DNA of 64,000 nt from Streptomyces sp. NBC_00457. Lineage in GTDB: Bacteria; Actinomycetota; Actinomycetes; Streptomycetales; Streptomycetaceae. The notes beneath the pieces were generated by a model. It searched no databases. It saw only the letters and a program-made list of their open reading frames with translations, and was not told the DNA's origin. A program made the translations under genes and the position numbers. The stretch spans positions 5,394,001 to 5,458,000 of the forward strand of contig NZ_CP107905.1 of the NCBI RefSeq assembly GCF_036014015.1. Reading direction: 5' to 3'. Shown here in pieces: positions 16,560 to 23,856 of this stretch; position 1 is the first letter of the stretch, and every line of letters begins with the position of its first letter.

Positions 16560-17006
16560 ATGGCTCATGCGGCACCCAGCCCCAGGGGACGACCGGCCAC
16601 GCGGCTCCCCACACCCGACGTCTTCAGCGAGCGCACCCACAGGATCGCGAGGTATGCGATTCCCGTGGTCCTCGGGCTCGTCTACGGCTACTGGGCCGCG
16701 GCCAACCGGCGCTCCGGCGGCGAGATCACCGGCTGGAACATCCTGTTCGGCTTCGCCACCGCGCTCGCGTTCATCGTGCTCTGCATCGCTGTGGCGATCC
16801 TGGCCCCGCGACTGAAGCGGGAACTGCACTCACTGACGAAGTCCGCCTTCGCCGGCGGGGCATTCGGGTTCCTCTACAGCCAGACGGGGGCGAGCGTGCT
16901 GCGCTCGACGGTGATGAGCCTGCTCATCACGGCCGCCATCTTCACGGTGTTCTTCTACCGCTACTACACACACGAGGACGCCGAGGGAAACCCCCTCCCC
17001 CGCTGA
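16560..17006 (+). CDS. Small integral membrane protein
   Basis: 148 aa from ATG 16560, with AAAGGAG about 8 bases before it. A polar, proline-rich N-terminus (about 1-28) precedes four likely membrane helices: IPVVLGLVYGYWAA, WNILFGFATALAFIVLCIAVAIL, AFAGGAFGFLY and VMSLLITAAIFTVFFY. Many streptomycetes encode similar short membrane proteins with no known function. It is convergent with the SH3-like gene and followed by a strong shared hairpin terminator. Confidence 0.75.
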   Translation: MAHAAPSPRGRPATRLPTPDVFSERTHRIARYAIPVVLGLVYGYWAAANRRSGGEITGWNILFGFATALAFIVLCIAVAILAPRLKRELHSLTKSAFAGGAFGFLYSQTGASVLRSTVMSLLITAAIFTVFFYRYYTHEDAEGNPLPR

Positions 17007-17019
17007 CCCGAACTGCGCA

Positions 17020-17056
17020 CGCGTGGGCCCCGGCACAGCCTGCCGGAGCCCACGCG
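17020..17056. terminator. Bidirectional hairpin terminator
   Basis: An inverted repeat of 16 bp arms with one mismatch (GCGTGGGCCCCGGCA against TGCCGGAGCCCACGC) around a 5-base loop lies between the convergent genes ending at 17006 and 17080. Confidence 0.75.
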
Positions 17057-17079
17057 CTCCCCTGTTTCCCTTCCCCCGG

Positions 17080-17406
17080 TCACCAGTTGGTGTGGACGAA
17101 GGCGGCGCTCGCCCATGCCTGGACGCCGACGAGCCGGTACCAGTACGGGTTTCCGTTGACACTCTGTCCGACGACCCGGCAGTCGATACGGACCTGACTG
17201 CCCGGTGCCAGCCGTGCGACGACGTGCGAGTGGACGGTCGGCGACTGCCTCACGTCAAGCTTCGTCGCGGAGACGACAGTGCCCCAGATCGGACCGGAGG
17301 ATCCTCCGCTGCCGGCGTGTGCCGTGCCGCCCACCGTCGAGACGGCGAGACTTCCGCCGGTCAGCAGGGCCACGGCCAGGGTCCGCAGGGCCGGAGTGGT
17401 GCGCAT
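17080..17406 (-). CDS. Secreted SH3b-domain protein
   Basis: 108 aa from ATG 17406, preceded by GAGAAGGAGG. A Sec signal (LRTLAVALLTGGSLAVSTVGG, Ala-x-Ala-like THA near residue 30) is followed by one bacterial SH3-like domain (GTVVSATKLDVRQSPTVHSHV, then GSQVRIDCRVVGQSV, ending in a W-A-S-AAFVHTNW pattern). Such small secreted SH3b proteins bind cell-wall or extracellular matter in streptomycetes. Two Cys are not evident as a disulfide pair. It is a single-gene unit. Confidence 0.85.
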   Translation of the reverse strand: MRTTPALRTLAVALLTGGSLAVSTVGGTAHAGSGGSSGPIWGTVVSATKLDVRQSPTVHSHVVARLAPGSQVRIDCRVVGQSVNGNPYWYRLVGVQAWASAAFVHTNW

Positions 17407-17542
17407 GATCGGCCTCCTTCTCCCCAGAACCATGAGACACCCGATCGGGTGAACCCTCCACCGGAGAGCGCCCTCGTATGCAGCCACCGAGGTGGCGCAC
17501 CGGGCCAGGAGGCCGTTGCCTAAAGATGTGCGCCCGCGGCAG

Positions 17543-17599
17543 CGCGCCCCAAAGGGGCGCGGGGAACTGCGCGACCAGCCACCACGAACCCGCAGACGA
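17543..17599. repeat. Dispersed palindromic repeat, copy B
   Basis: CGCGCCCCAAAGGGGCGCG at 17543-17561 followed by GGGAACTGCGCGACCAGCC and a CCCGCAG-containing tail. It ends two bases before the proposed GTG start of the next gene and may supply that gene's leader. The same family occurs at 15475 and 51288. Confidence 0.9.
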
Positions 17600-17600
17600 G

Positions 17601-17981
17601 GTGTTCCACGTGCTCCAAGTCGCAGCCTTCTGGCTCCCCCTGGCGGCCACCGTGTCCGCCATCACCGGCATCGCAGTCGCCGCCTACCGCCGCCGCGCAC
17701 TCACCGCCACCGCCCTCGGCACCGCACTCGGCGGCGCGCTCCTCGCCCTGACCGTCGAGATCGGCCGCCGCCTAACCCTCGCCGGCCTGCCCAAGGACGC
17801 CCACCACCCAGCCACGAGCACCGTCTACGACGCCCTCACCACCACCCTGCGCACGGTCTCCTGGCTCCTGGTCGCCCTGGGCCTCACCGTGGCCCTCACA
17901 TGCCACCTCGTACGACGTCGGCGAGCGTCCGCAACGCCCGCTCCAGATCCGGCTCAGGAACGGACGCGAGCCCGAGCCTGA
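17601..17981 (+). CDS. Small membrane protein starting at the edge of a repeat
   Basis: 126 aa from GTG 17601 (GTG 17610 is possible). An in-frame upstream extension would translate the palindromic repeat and is rejected. Three hydrophobic helices are visible: VAAFWLPLAATVSAITGIAVA, ALGTALGGALLALTVEI and VSWLLVALGLTVALTCHLV. No family is recognised. The last 86 bp overlap the 3' end of the convergent MocR gene. No clear ribosome site is visible, so the start is uncertain. Confidence 0.55.
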   Translation: MFHVLQVAAFWLPLAATVSAITGIAVAAYRRRALTATALGTALGGALLALTVEIGRRLTLAGLPKDAHHPATSTVYDALTTTLRTVSWLLVALGLTVALTCHLVRRRRASATPAPDPAQERTRARA

Positions 17982-19218
17982 CCGCGTCCGGCGTCCGCGC
18001 CGGGTCCACGGCGAACGCGGGCCCGGGTGTCACCGCGATCCCGTGCTCGGCCGCCGCGGCCGTGAACGTGTCCGCACGCCAGGGCGCGGGCAACTCCCAC
18101 CAGGCGTAATAGGCGCGAGGATCGGACCGTATGCCGAACCCGTCGAGGTGCCGGGCGACGAGCCGCTGCCGACGCGCGGCATCCTCCCGCTTCCCCTCGA
18201 CCAGCCGCGCCACCGTCCCGTCCCCGCACCACCGCACGGCCGCCTCCAGCGCGAACCGCCCCGCACTCCACCCCCCGGACCGGATCGCGGCGGCCACAGC
18301 CTCCACCCGATCCCGCGGTACGACGAGAAAACCCACGGTGAGCCCGGGCGCGACGCGCTTGGACAGCCCGTCGACGACGTGGGTCAGCTCGGGGGCGTGC
18401 ACGGCGAACGGCTCGGCATCACTGAGGAAGGACCAGATGCGGTCCTCCACGACAGGAATCCCCAAGTCACCCACGACACCCGCGAGTTCGCGCCTCCGCG
18501 CCTCATCCACCGTCACCGACGTCGGATTGTGCAGCGTCGGCTGCAGATAGAGCGCGGACAGGCGGGCCGTGCGATGGGCGGCGGCGATCGACTGGGGGAG
18601 CGGGCCGCGTTCGTCGGCGGCGAGCGGCACCAAGGTGACGCCGAGCCGCCCCGCGATCTCCTTGACCAGCGGATACGTCAACGGCTCGACACCGACCCGA
18701 CCACCGGGCCGGACCAGGGAGGCAAGAGCGGCGGCGATGGCCTGACGGGCGTTGCCCGTGAAGAGCAGTTGGGCAGGGGCAGGCCGCCAACCCGGGGTGG
18801 CGAGCAGGCCGACCGCCGCCTCCCGTGCCGGAGCCGTACCGGTGGCCGCCGCCGGACGCAGGGCCTCCGTCAGAACATCGGGGCGCAGGAGCGGGGCGAG
18901 AGCGGGGGCGAGCAGCTCCGACTGGCCCTGCGCGGAGGGGTAGTTGAGCTCCAGATTCACGGGCGCGGCAGTCGCCGCTTCCACGAGCTGACGGCCGTAC
19001 GACATGACAGGCGTCGCCCGGACGAACGTACCCCGGCCGACCTCCCCCACGACCAGGCCCCGGCGTACGAGTTCGCCGTACACCCGCCCGGCCGTGGACC
19101 CGGCGATCCCGCGGCGGCGCGCGAACAGGCGCTGCGGAGGCAGCCGTTCGCCGGGGCCGAGCCGGCCGGCGGTGATGTCGTCGGCGATGCGGTCGGCGAG
19201 ACGCCGGTAGTCGTCCAC
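17896..19218 (-). CDS. MocR-type regulator (GntR HTH fused to aminotransferase fold)
   Basis: 440 aa. An N-terminal GntR winged helix (about 1-68: IADDITAGRLGPGERLPPQR ... VYGELVRRGLVVGEVGRGTFV) is fused to a type I aminotransferase-like domain (about 90-435) with TGNARQAIAAAL, the substrate Asp region VVEDRIW and the PLP lysine in DGLSKRVAPGLTVGF. MocR/GabR regulators bind PLP plus an amine ligand and contact direct repeats. Exactly such tandem repeats lie 17 bp upstream, in the gap to the divergent hydrolase, so that hydrolase is the probable target. Confidence 0.92.
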   Translation of the reverse strand: MDDYRRLADRIADDITAGRLGPGERLPPQRLFARRRGIAGSTAGRVYGELVRRGLVVGEVGRGTFVRATPVMSYGRQLVEAATAAPVNLELNYPSAQGQSELLAPALAPLLRPDVLTEALRPAAATGTAPAREAAVGLLATPGWRPAPAQLLFTGNARQAIAAALASLVRPGGRVGVEPLTYPLVKEIAGRLGVTLVPLAADERGPLPQSIAAAHRTARLSALYLQPTLHNPTSVTVDEARRRELAGVVGDLGIPVVEDRIWSFLSDAEPFAVHAPELTHVVDGLSKRVAPGLTVGFLVVPRDRVEAVAAAIRSGGWSAGRFALEAAVRWCGDGTVARLVEGKREDAARRQRLVARHLDGFGIRSDPRAYYAWWELPAPWRADTFTAAAAEHGIAVTPGPAFAVDPARTPDAVRLGLASVPEPDLERALRTLADVVRGGM

Positions 19219-19234
19219 TCAACTCCCTCCCAGG

Positions 19235-19270
19235 ATTGCACCGAGGACAAAGATCTTATTGCACCGAGGA
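19235..19270. promoter_or_regulatory. Tandem MocR operator and promoter of the hydrolase
   Basis: ATTGCACCGAGGA is repeated exactly at 19235-19247 and 19258-19270 (23-bp period), with palindrome AAGATCTT between. The second copy contains TTGCAC (19259-19264), 18 bp from TAGGGT (19283-19288). These make a plausible -35/-10 pair whose transcript would start at or next to the hydrolase ATG (19296), i.e. a leaderless mRNA. Binding of the MocR protein would cover the -35. Confidence 0.65.
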
Positions 19271-19295
19271 GTTGACCGGATCTAGGGTCATCCAC

Positions 19296-20087
19296 ATGGC
19301 ACCCTTCCTCACATACGAGGACAAAGGAGCGGATACCTCCCTGCTCCCCCTCGTCCTCATCCACGGCCACCCCTTCGACCGCACGATGTGGACCCCGCAG
19401 ACCGAGGCGTTCTCCGCCTCCCGCCGGGTCATCGCCCCCGACCTGCGCGGTTACGGCGCCTCCCCGGTGGTCCCCGGCGTCACCCCCCTCTCCGACTTCG
19501 CCCGCGACATCGAGGCGCTGCTGGACGAGCTGAAGGTGCGGGAGTTCGTCCTGGCCGGCCTCTCGATGGGCGGCCAGATCGCGATGGAGTGCTACCGCCT
19601 CTTCGGCGAGCGCATCCGGGGCCTGGTCCTCGCGGACACCTTCCCGGCGGCGGAGACGGCGGAGGGCAAGGTGATCCGCAACGAGATGGCGGACCGGCTG
19701 CTGGCCGAAGGCATGCGCGGATACGCCGACGAGGTGCTGGAGAAGATGGTCGCGCCGTACGCCTCACCGCAGGTCAAGGCCCACGTCCACCGCATGATGA
19801 CGGCGACGCCCCCGGAAGGCGCGGCGGCAGCCCTGCGCGGCCGCGCCGAACGCCCCGACTACCGCACCCTGCTGACCCACGTCACCGTCCCGACGCTGGT
19901 CGTCGTCGGCGCCGACGACACATACACACCGGTCACGGACGCGGAGGCGATGCACGCGGCACTGCCCGACTCGACGCTCAGGGTCGTCGAGGGGGCGGCC
20001 CACATGCCGAACCTGGAACGCCCGGCTGAATTCAACGAGGTGCTGGGGCAGTTCCTGGTGTCGGTGGACGACTGCGCGACCTCCTGA
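19296..20087 (+). CDS. Alpha/beta hydrolase
   Basis: 263 aa from ATG 19296 (an ATG at 19236 lies inside the operator region and is rejected). Oxyanion-loop region IHGHPFDRTMW, nucleophile elbow GLSMGG (Ser at about residue 98), Asp in VVGADDTYTP and His in GAAHMPNLE complete a Ser-Asp-His triad. It resembles 3-oxoadipate enol-lactonase/esterase-like hydrolases but the substrate is unknown. It is divergent from the MocR gene and probably controlled by it. No Shine-Dalgarno sequence is seen, consistent with leaderless translation. Confidence 0.88.
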   Translation: MAPFLTYEDKGADTSLLPLVLIHGHPFDRTMWTPQTEAFSASRRVIAPDLRGYGASPVVPGVTPLSDFARDIEALLDELKVREFVLAGLSMGGQIAMECYRLFGERIRGLVLADTFPAAETAEGKVIRNEMADRLLAEGMRGYADEVLEKMVAPYASPQVKAHVHRMMTATPPEGAAAALRGRAERPDYRTLLTHVTVPTLVVVGADDTYTPVTDAEAMHAALPDSTLRVVEGAAHMPNLERPAEFNEVLGQFLVSVDDCATS

Positions 20088-20110
20088 CGCCTCCCGGGTG
20101 TCAGTAGGTC
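20078..20110. terminator. Hairpin spanning two convergent stop codons
   Basis: GACCTCCTGAC and GTCAGTAGGTC (one mismatch) flank an 11-base loop. The hairpin contains the hydrolase stop (20087) and the stop of the small membrane gene (20101). Confidence 0.6.
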
Positions 20111-20298
20111 CTCGCCACGTTCAGCAGGGCGATGAGCAGCGCGCAGGTGACCGCCACCCCCTGGACGCCCTTCGCCCAGCCGGGCGCCGGCTCACCCCTT
20201 TTGATCGCCGAGCGTATGGCCGGAAAGGCGACCACCAGCCCGACCAGGGCGAAAGGCGCAAGCAGCAGGGTCAACCAGTCGACCTGTACGGGTGTCAT
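20101..20298 (-). CDS. Small two-helix membrane protein
   Basis: 65 aa from ATG 20298, preceded by GAGAGGGAGA. Two hydrophobic helices, TLLLAPFALVGLVVAF and GVAVTCALLIALLNVA, are separated by a short charged loop. No family is recognised. It stands alone between two plus-strand genes. Confidence 0.6.
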   Translation of the reverse strand: MTPVQVDWLTLLLAPFALVGLVVAFPAIRSAIKRGEPAPGWAKGVQGVAVTCALLIALLNVARTY

Positions 20299-20449
20299 CT
20301 CGGATCTCCCTCTCCCACTCGATGACCGGCGCCACATCATGCGCGCGCGCCCTCGGGACCCCTCCCACTCGGTGCAACCTCCCCCGCACCGCTCCCGTCT
20401 TTTGTGAGGGAGGATTCGGCCACCCCACCCGCGAACGAAAGGCCGGGAA

Positions 20450-21448
20450 TTGGACACCGAGGTTGCCGAGTGGACCGCTTCCGGTGACGGGCGCGAGCGA
20501 CGGACCTCGCGGCGTCCCGGCGTCGGGTTCGCCGTGCTGCTGTTCGCCGGAGTCAGTGTCGTCGTGGGCTGCCGGCTCGCCGACACCGACGCCATCACGC
20601 CCGTCCCGCAGGTCCTCGCCTTCCTGCCCTGGCTGCTCGTGCCCACGGGTCTCGGGCTGCTGCTCACCGTGCTCGCGCGGTGGTGGGTCGGGGCGGTGTG
20701 GGGCGTCGTCCTGCTGGGTCTGCTGGCGTGGTTCATCGAGCCGTACGGCAAGAGCGCCCAGCCGACCGGACCCGTCCTCGCCTCGTTCCGTGTGCTCACC
20801 TCGAACGTCGAGTTCGGGCAGGCCACCGACGCCCTCGTCGAGACCGTACGACGCGACAAGCCGGACATCGTGTTCGTGGAGGAGTGCGACGTCGCCTGCG
20901 ACACGGTGCTCAAGCGCGACCTGGCCGCCGACTATCCGCACCGTGAGGCCGTGATCGCCGGTGGCTCCGAGGGGTCGGTCATCCTCAGCCGCTTCCCGCT
21001 CCAGGGCACGGACGGCATCCCCGGCACGCTGGCGATGCCCGGCGCCGTCGCCGACGTGCGCGGGCACGACGTACGGCTCCAGCTCGCGCACCCCATGCCG
21101 CCGTTGCCCGGGCAGACGGACGTATGGCGCCGGGAGCTGGGCGCCCTGCGCGACTACGTGAGCGCCGACGAGCAGACCCCCACCATCCTGGCCGGTGACT
21201 TCAACGCCTCCCAGGACCACGCCGCCTTCCGCCGCATCCTGGACGCCGGTCTGCGCGACGCGGCCCGGCTCACCGGCGACGACCGCACGCCGAGCTGGCC
21301 GACCCGGACGACACCGACGTTCGGCACCCAGATCGACCATGTGCTGCTGTCCCCGGACTTCTCCGCGCGCACGGCCCGCTTCCTGGACCTCGCCGACACC
21401 GACCACCGGTCGCTGCTGGTCGACGTCACGCTCCACCAGCGGGGATGA
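20450..21448 (+). CDS. Membrane-anchored endonuclease/exonuclease/phosphatase family protein
   Basis: 332 aa from TTG 20450, with AAAGG upstream. Three N-terminal membrane helices (about 25-100) precede an EEP catalytic domain: LTSNVEFG, VEECDV (Glu metal ligand), LAGDFNASQDH (catalytic Asp-x-Asn), TPTFGTQIDHVLLS and DHRSLLVDV (His). The domain therefore faces outside. Homologues occur as exported phosphodiesterases in many streptomycetes. The substrate may be DNA, a lipid or a phosphoester; nothing in the context decides. Confidence 0.85.
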   Translation: MDTEVAEWTASGDGRERRTSRRPGVGFAVLLFAGVSVVVGCRLADTDAITPVPQVLAFLPWLLVPTGLGLLLTVLARWWVGAVWGVVLLGLLAWFIEPYGKSAQPTGPVLASFRVLTSNVEFGQATDALVETVRRDKPDIVFVEECDVACDTVLKRDLAADYPHREAVIAGGSEGSVILSRFPLQGTDGIPGTLAMPGAVADVRGHDVRLQLAHPMPPLPGQTDVWRRELGALRDYVSADEQTPTILAGDFNASQDHAAFRRILDAGLRDAARLTGDDRTPSWPTRTTPTFGTQIDHVLLSPDFSARTARFLDLADTDHRSLLVDVTLHQRG

Positions 21449-21476
21449 GGTTGTCAGGGGCGAACATAATGGGGCC

Positions 21477-23414
21477 ATGTCCCGAGAGTTCCCCATCGGC
21501 CTGACGCCCCCCGACTGGCTGGTCCGGAACCTCCGGTCCGTACCGGCGCCCGTCAACCGGTCCGCCGTCGCCCGCGCCGCCCTCGCCATGGCCCTGCCCC
21601 TCGCCATCGGCCTCGCCGTCGACCGGCCCGCCTACGGCGCCCTCGCCTCCATGGGCGCGCTGTCGGGAGTCATCGGCGACACCGCCGACGCCTACCGGAT
21701 GCGGATCCTCAACATCGCCGTCCCGCAGCTCTTCGGCGCCGTCGGTATCACCCTCGGCTCGCTGGTCTTCGGCCACGGCTGGCTCGCGGTCGCCGCCGTC
21801 ACCGGCGTCGCGCTCGTCTCCGGGATGATCTCGACGATCGGCGCGGTCGCCTCCGTATCGGGACTGCTGCTGCTCCTCAACTCCGTGGTGGGGGCGGGCC
21901 TGCCGATGCCGGGCGAGTGGTGGCTCGCGCCGGCGCTGATGTCCGGTGGCGGGCTCCTCGTGCTGCTGCTCGCGCTGCTGGCCTGGCCGCTGCGGGGCGG
22001 GGTGCCGGAGCGGACGGCGGTCGCGGACACCTACCGGACGGTGGCCGAACTGCTGGCGGCGACCGGTGATCCCGACGCGTACGACACCGCCCGCCACTCC
22101 GTCACGCAGTCGCTGAACCAGTCGTACGACCTCGTCCTCGCCCGGCGCACCCGCCACCACGGCCGCAGCCCCGAACTCACCCGGCTGCTCGCCCAGTTGA
22201 ACGCCATCACGCCCGTCGTGGAGGCCGCCCCCGCGGCCCACCTGACCGGAGAGCCGCTCCCGCCCGAGATTCCGTCAGCGGTCCGGCACGTCGCGGAGGC
22301 CATCGACACCGGTTACACCGGCCCGATAGGGCTCGACCTGCCGGCGGCCGTGAGCGAGACGAACCGCGCCATGGACCACGCCGTGCGCCACGCGGCCTCC
22401 GTCGTCGCCGCCCCGGACATCGACCCCCACGGCATCGACGACCGCCTCGGCCGCCCGGCCGCCCTCCGCATCCGCGCCGCCCAGGCCGGACGGAACGTGA
22501 TCCTGTCCGCCACCTCCTGGCGCTACGGCCTGCGCCTGGCCCTGTGCATCGGCCTGGCCCAGGTCCTCGTGTCGATCATCACGGTCCCGCGCTCCTACTG
22601 GGTGGCACTGACCATCACCTTCGTCCTCAAGCCCGACTTCGGATCGGTCTTCTCACGCGCGCTGCTGCGGGCCCTCGGCACGGTCGCCGGACTCGTCGTC
22701 GCGGCGGCGGTGCTCTCCCAGGTGCCGCGAGGCTGGTGGGACGTACCGGTGATGCTGCTGCTCGCCCCGCTGATCCCCGCCCTCACCCCGCGCGGCTACG
22801 GCTATCAGACCGCCGCCATCACCCCGGTGATCCTCCTCCTCTCCGACGTCCTCAACCGCCAGGGAACGGGCCTGCTGCTGCCCCGCCTCGTCGACTCCCT
22901 CATGGGCTGCGCGATCGCGCTGGTCGCGGGCTACCTGCTCTGGCCGGAGAGCTGGCACGTACGCGTGGGCGACCGCCTCGCGGACGCGGTGTCGGACACG
23001 GCGGCGTATGTGGAGGCGGCCTTCGGGAAGGGCGAGGACCCCGCCGCCCGCGCCCGCATGCGCCGCCGCCTCTACCGCGACCTCTCCGTCATCCGCACGG
23101 AGTTCCAGCGCGCGCTGACCGAACCCCCACCCACCGGCCGCCGCGCCGCCGCCTGGTGGCCCCTGGTCGTCGCCGTGGAACGAATCGTCGACGTGACGAC
23201 GGCGGCACGGGTGCGGGTGAAGCACGGCGCGAACCCTCCCTCGGCCGCGGAGGTCGCTCAAGTGACCTTGCAACTCCAGGAGTTGGCCGAAGGCCTGCGA
23301 GAGGCCGACGTCCTGTACGAGGTCCGCACCGACCTGACCGGCCCGTCGGAAAGCGTCCTGGAACCACTCCGCCAGGAGGTGGCGGCAGCCAGAGCGATCG
23401 CGTCCCCGCACTGA
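21477..23414 (+). CDS. FUSC family (YccS-like) membrane transporter
   Basis: 645 aa from ATG 21477. Two halves are visible: an N-terminal bundle of about five membrane helices (ARAALAMALPLAIGLAVDRP ... LLVLLLALLAWPLR), a cytoplasmic helical region (about 180-335), a second bundle with the FUSC signature (SYWVALTITFVLKPDFGSVFSRALLRALGT), and a C-terminal cytoplasmic tail. The family resembles aromatic acid exporters and plant-type FUSC proteins. It follows the EEP gene by 28 bp and may share its transcript. Confidence 0.88.
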   Translation: MSREFPIGLTPPDWLVRNLRSVPAPVNRSAVARAALAMALPLAIGLAVDRPAYGALASMGALSGVIGDTADAYRMRILNIAVPQLFGAVGITLGSLVFGHGWLAVAAVTGVALVSGMISTIGAVASVSGLLLLLNSVVGAGLPMPGEWWLAPALMSGGGLLVLLLALLAWPLRGGVPERTAVADTYRTVAELLAATGDPDAYDTARHSVTQSLNQSYDLVLARRTRHHGRSPELTRLLAQLNAITPVVEAAPAAHLTGEPLPPEIPSAVRHVAEAIDTGYTGPIGLDLPAAVSETNRAMDHAVRHAASVVAAPDIDPHGIDDRLGRPAALRIRAAQAGRNVILSATSWRYGLRLALCIGLAQVLVSIITVPRSYWVALTITFVLKPDFGSVFSRALLRALGTVAGLVVAAAVLSQVPRGWWDVPVMLLLAPLIPALTPRGYGYQTAAITPVILLLSDVLNRQGTGLLLPRLVDSLMGCAIALVAGYLLWPESWHVRVGDRLADAVSDTAAYVEAAFGKGEDPAARARMRRRLYRDLSVIRTEFQRALTEPPPTGRRAAAWWPLVVAVERIVDVTTAARVRVKHGANPPSAAEVAQVTLQLQELAEGLREADVLYEVRTDLTGPSESVLEPLRQEVAAARAIASPH

Positions 23415-23491
23415 CCGCGACGGCGGCCTGGTCAACTCCACGCAGGCGGTGAATCGTTACGTCGTTCTCGTGCGAGTGACGCAGGGCGAGT

Positions 23492-23540
23492 TCGGGAGGG
23501 CGTACAGGTAATGATCAATCCTGTTCAACCGCCCTCCCGA
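23492..23540 (+). other. Leader hairpin before the small secreted protein
   Basis: Eleven-base arms TCGGGAGGGCG and CGCCCTCCCGA enclose a 27-base AT-richer loop. The structure ends 14 bases before the ATG at 23555, so it would form in the mRNA leader next to the AAGGGGA ribosome site and could affect translation. Confidence 0.4.
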
Positions 23541-23554
23541 TAAGGGGATTTTCC

Positions 23555-23773
23555 ATGCGTCGCACCGCCTCCGTCCTCCTCGGCACCCTGGCCCTCGCCG
23601 GCGCCGCCGCCCCGGCCGCCACCGCCGTGCCGGACCCGTCGGCCGCCGTCACCTGCCTCACCGAGGCTCCGGGCACCGTCACCGGACTCGTCGACCCGGC
23701 CGCCCTGCTCGACCCCACCGCCCTCGCGGCCCCGGCCGAACTCCCGGCCGTGAACTGCGTGACGGCTCCCTGA
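23555..23773 (+). CDS. Small secreted protein
   Basis: 72 aa. A signal peptide (LLGTLALAGAAAPAATA) with an Ala-Thr-Ala cleavage site near residue 24 would leave a mature chain of about 48 aa, rich in Ala/Pro/Leu, with two Cys (VTCLTE and VNCVTAP) that may form one disulfide. AAGGGGA is upstream. It is not a chaplin or rodlin by sequence. Function unknown. A strong terminator follows. Confidence 0.7.
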   Translation: MRRTASVLLGTLALAGAAAPAATAVPDPSAAVTCLTEAPGTVTGLVDPAALLDPTALAAPAELPAVNCVTAP

Positions 23774-23787
23774 TCTGCACGAACAAA

Positions 23788-23828
23788 CGGATGCGGGCCG
23801 CTCCCCTGAGGGGAGCGGCCCGCATCCG
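23788..23828. terminator. Strong bidirectional terminator
   Basis: A perfect 19-bp stem with a 3-base loop lies between the small secreted protein gene and the end of the convergent PhoX gene. Confidence 0.9.
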
Positions 23829-23856
23829 TATGCGTACGGGTTGCGTACGGGTGCGA

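Noticed and set aside
15503..16829. Long Arg-rich minus-strand frame covering the pseudo-caspase and phosphatase genes
   Set aside because: Composition is that of an out-of-frame shadow in high-GC DNA; the real frames carry the motifs.
17478..17600. N-terminal extension of the small membrane protein through the palindromic repeat
   Set aside because: It would translate repeat copy B and has no ribosome site.
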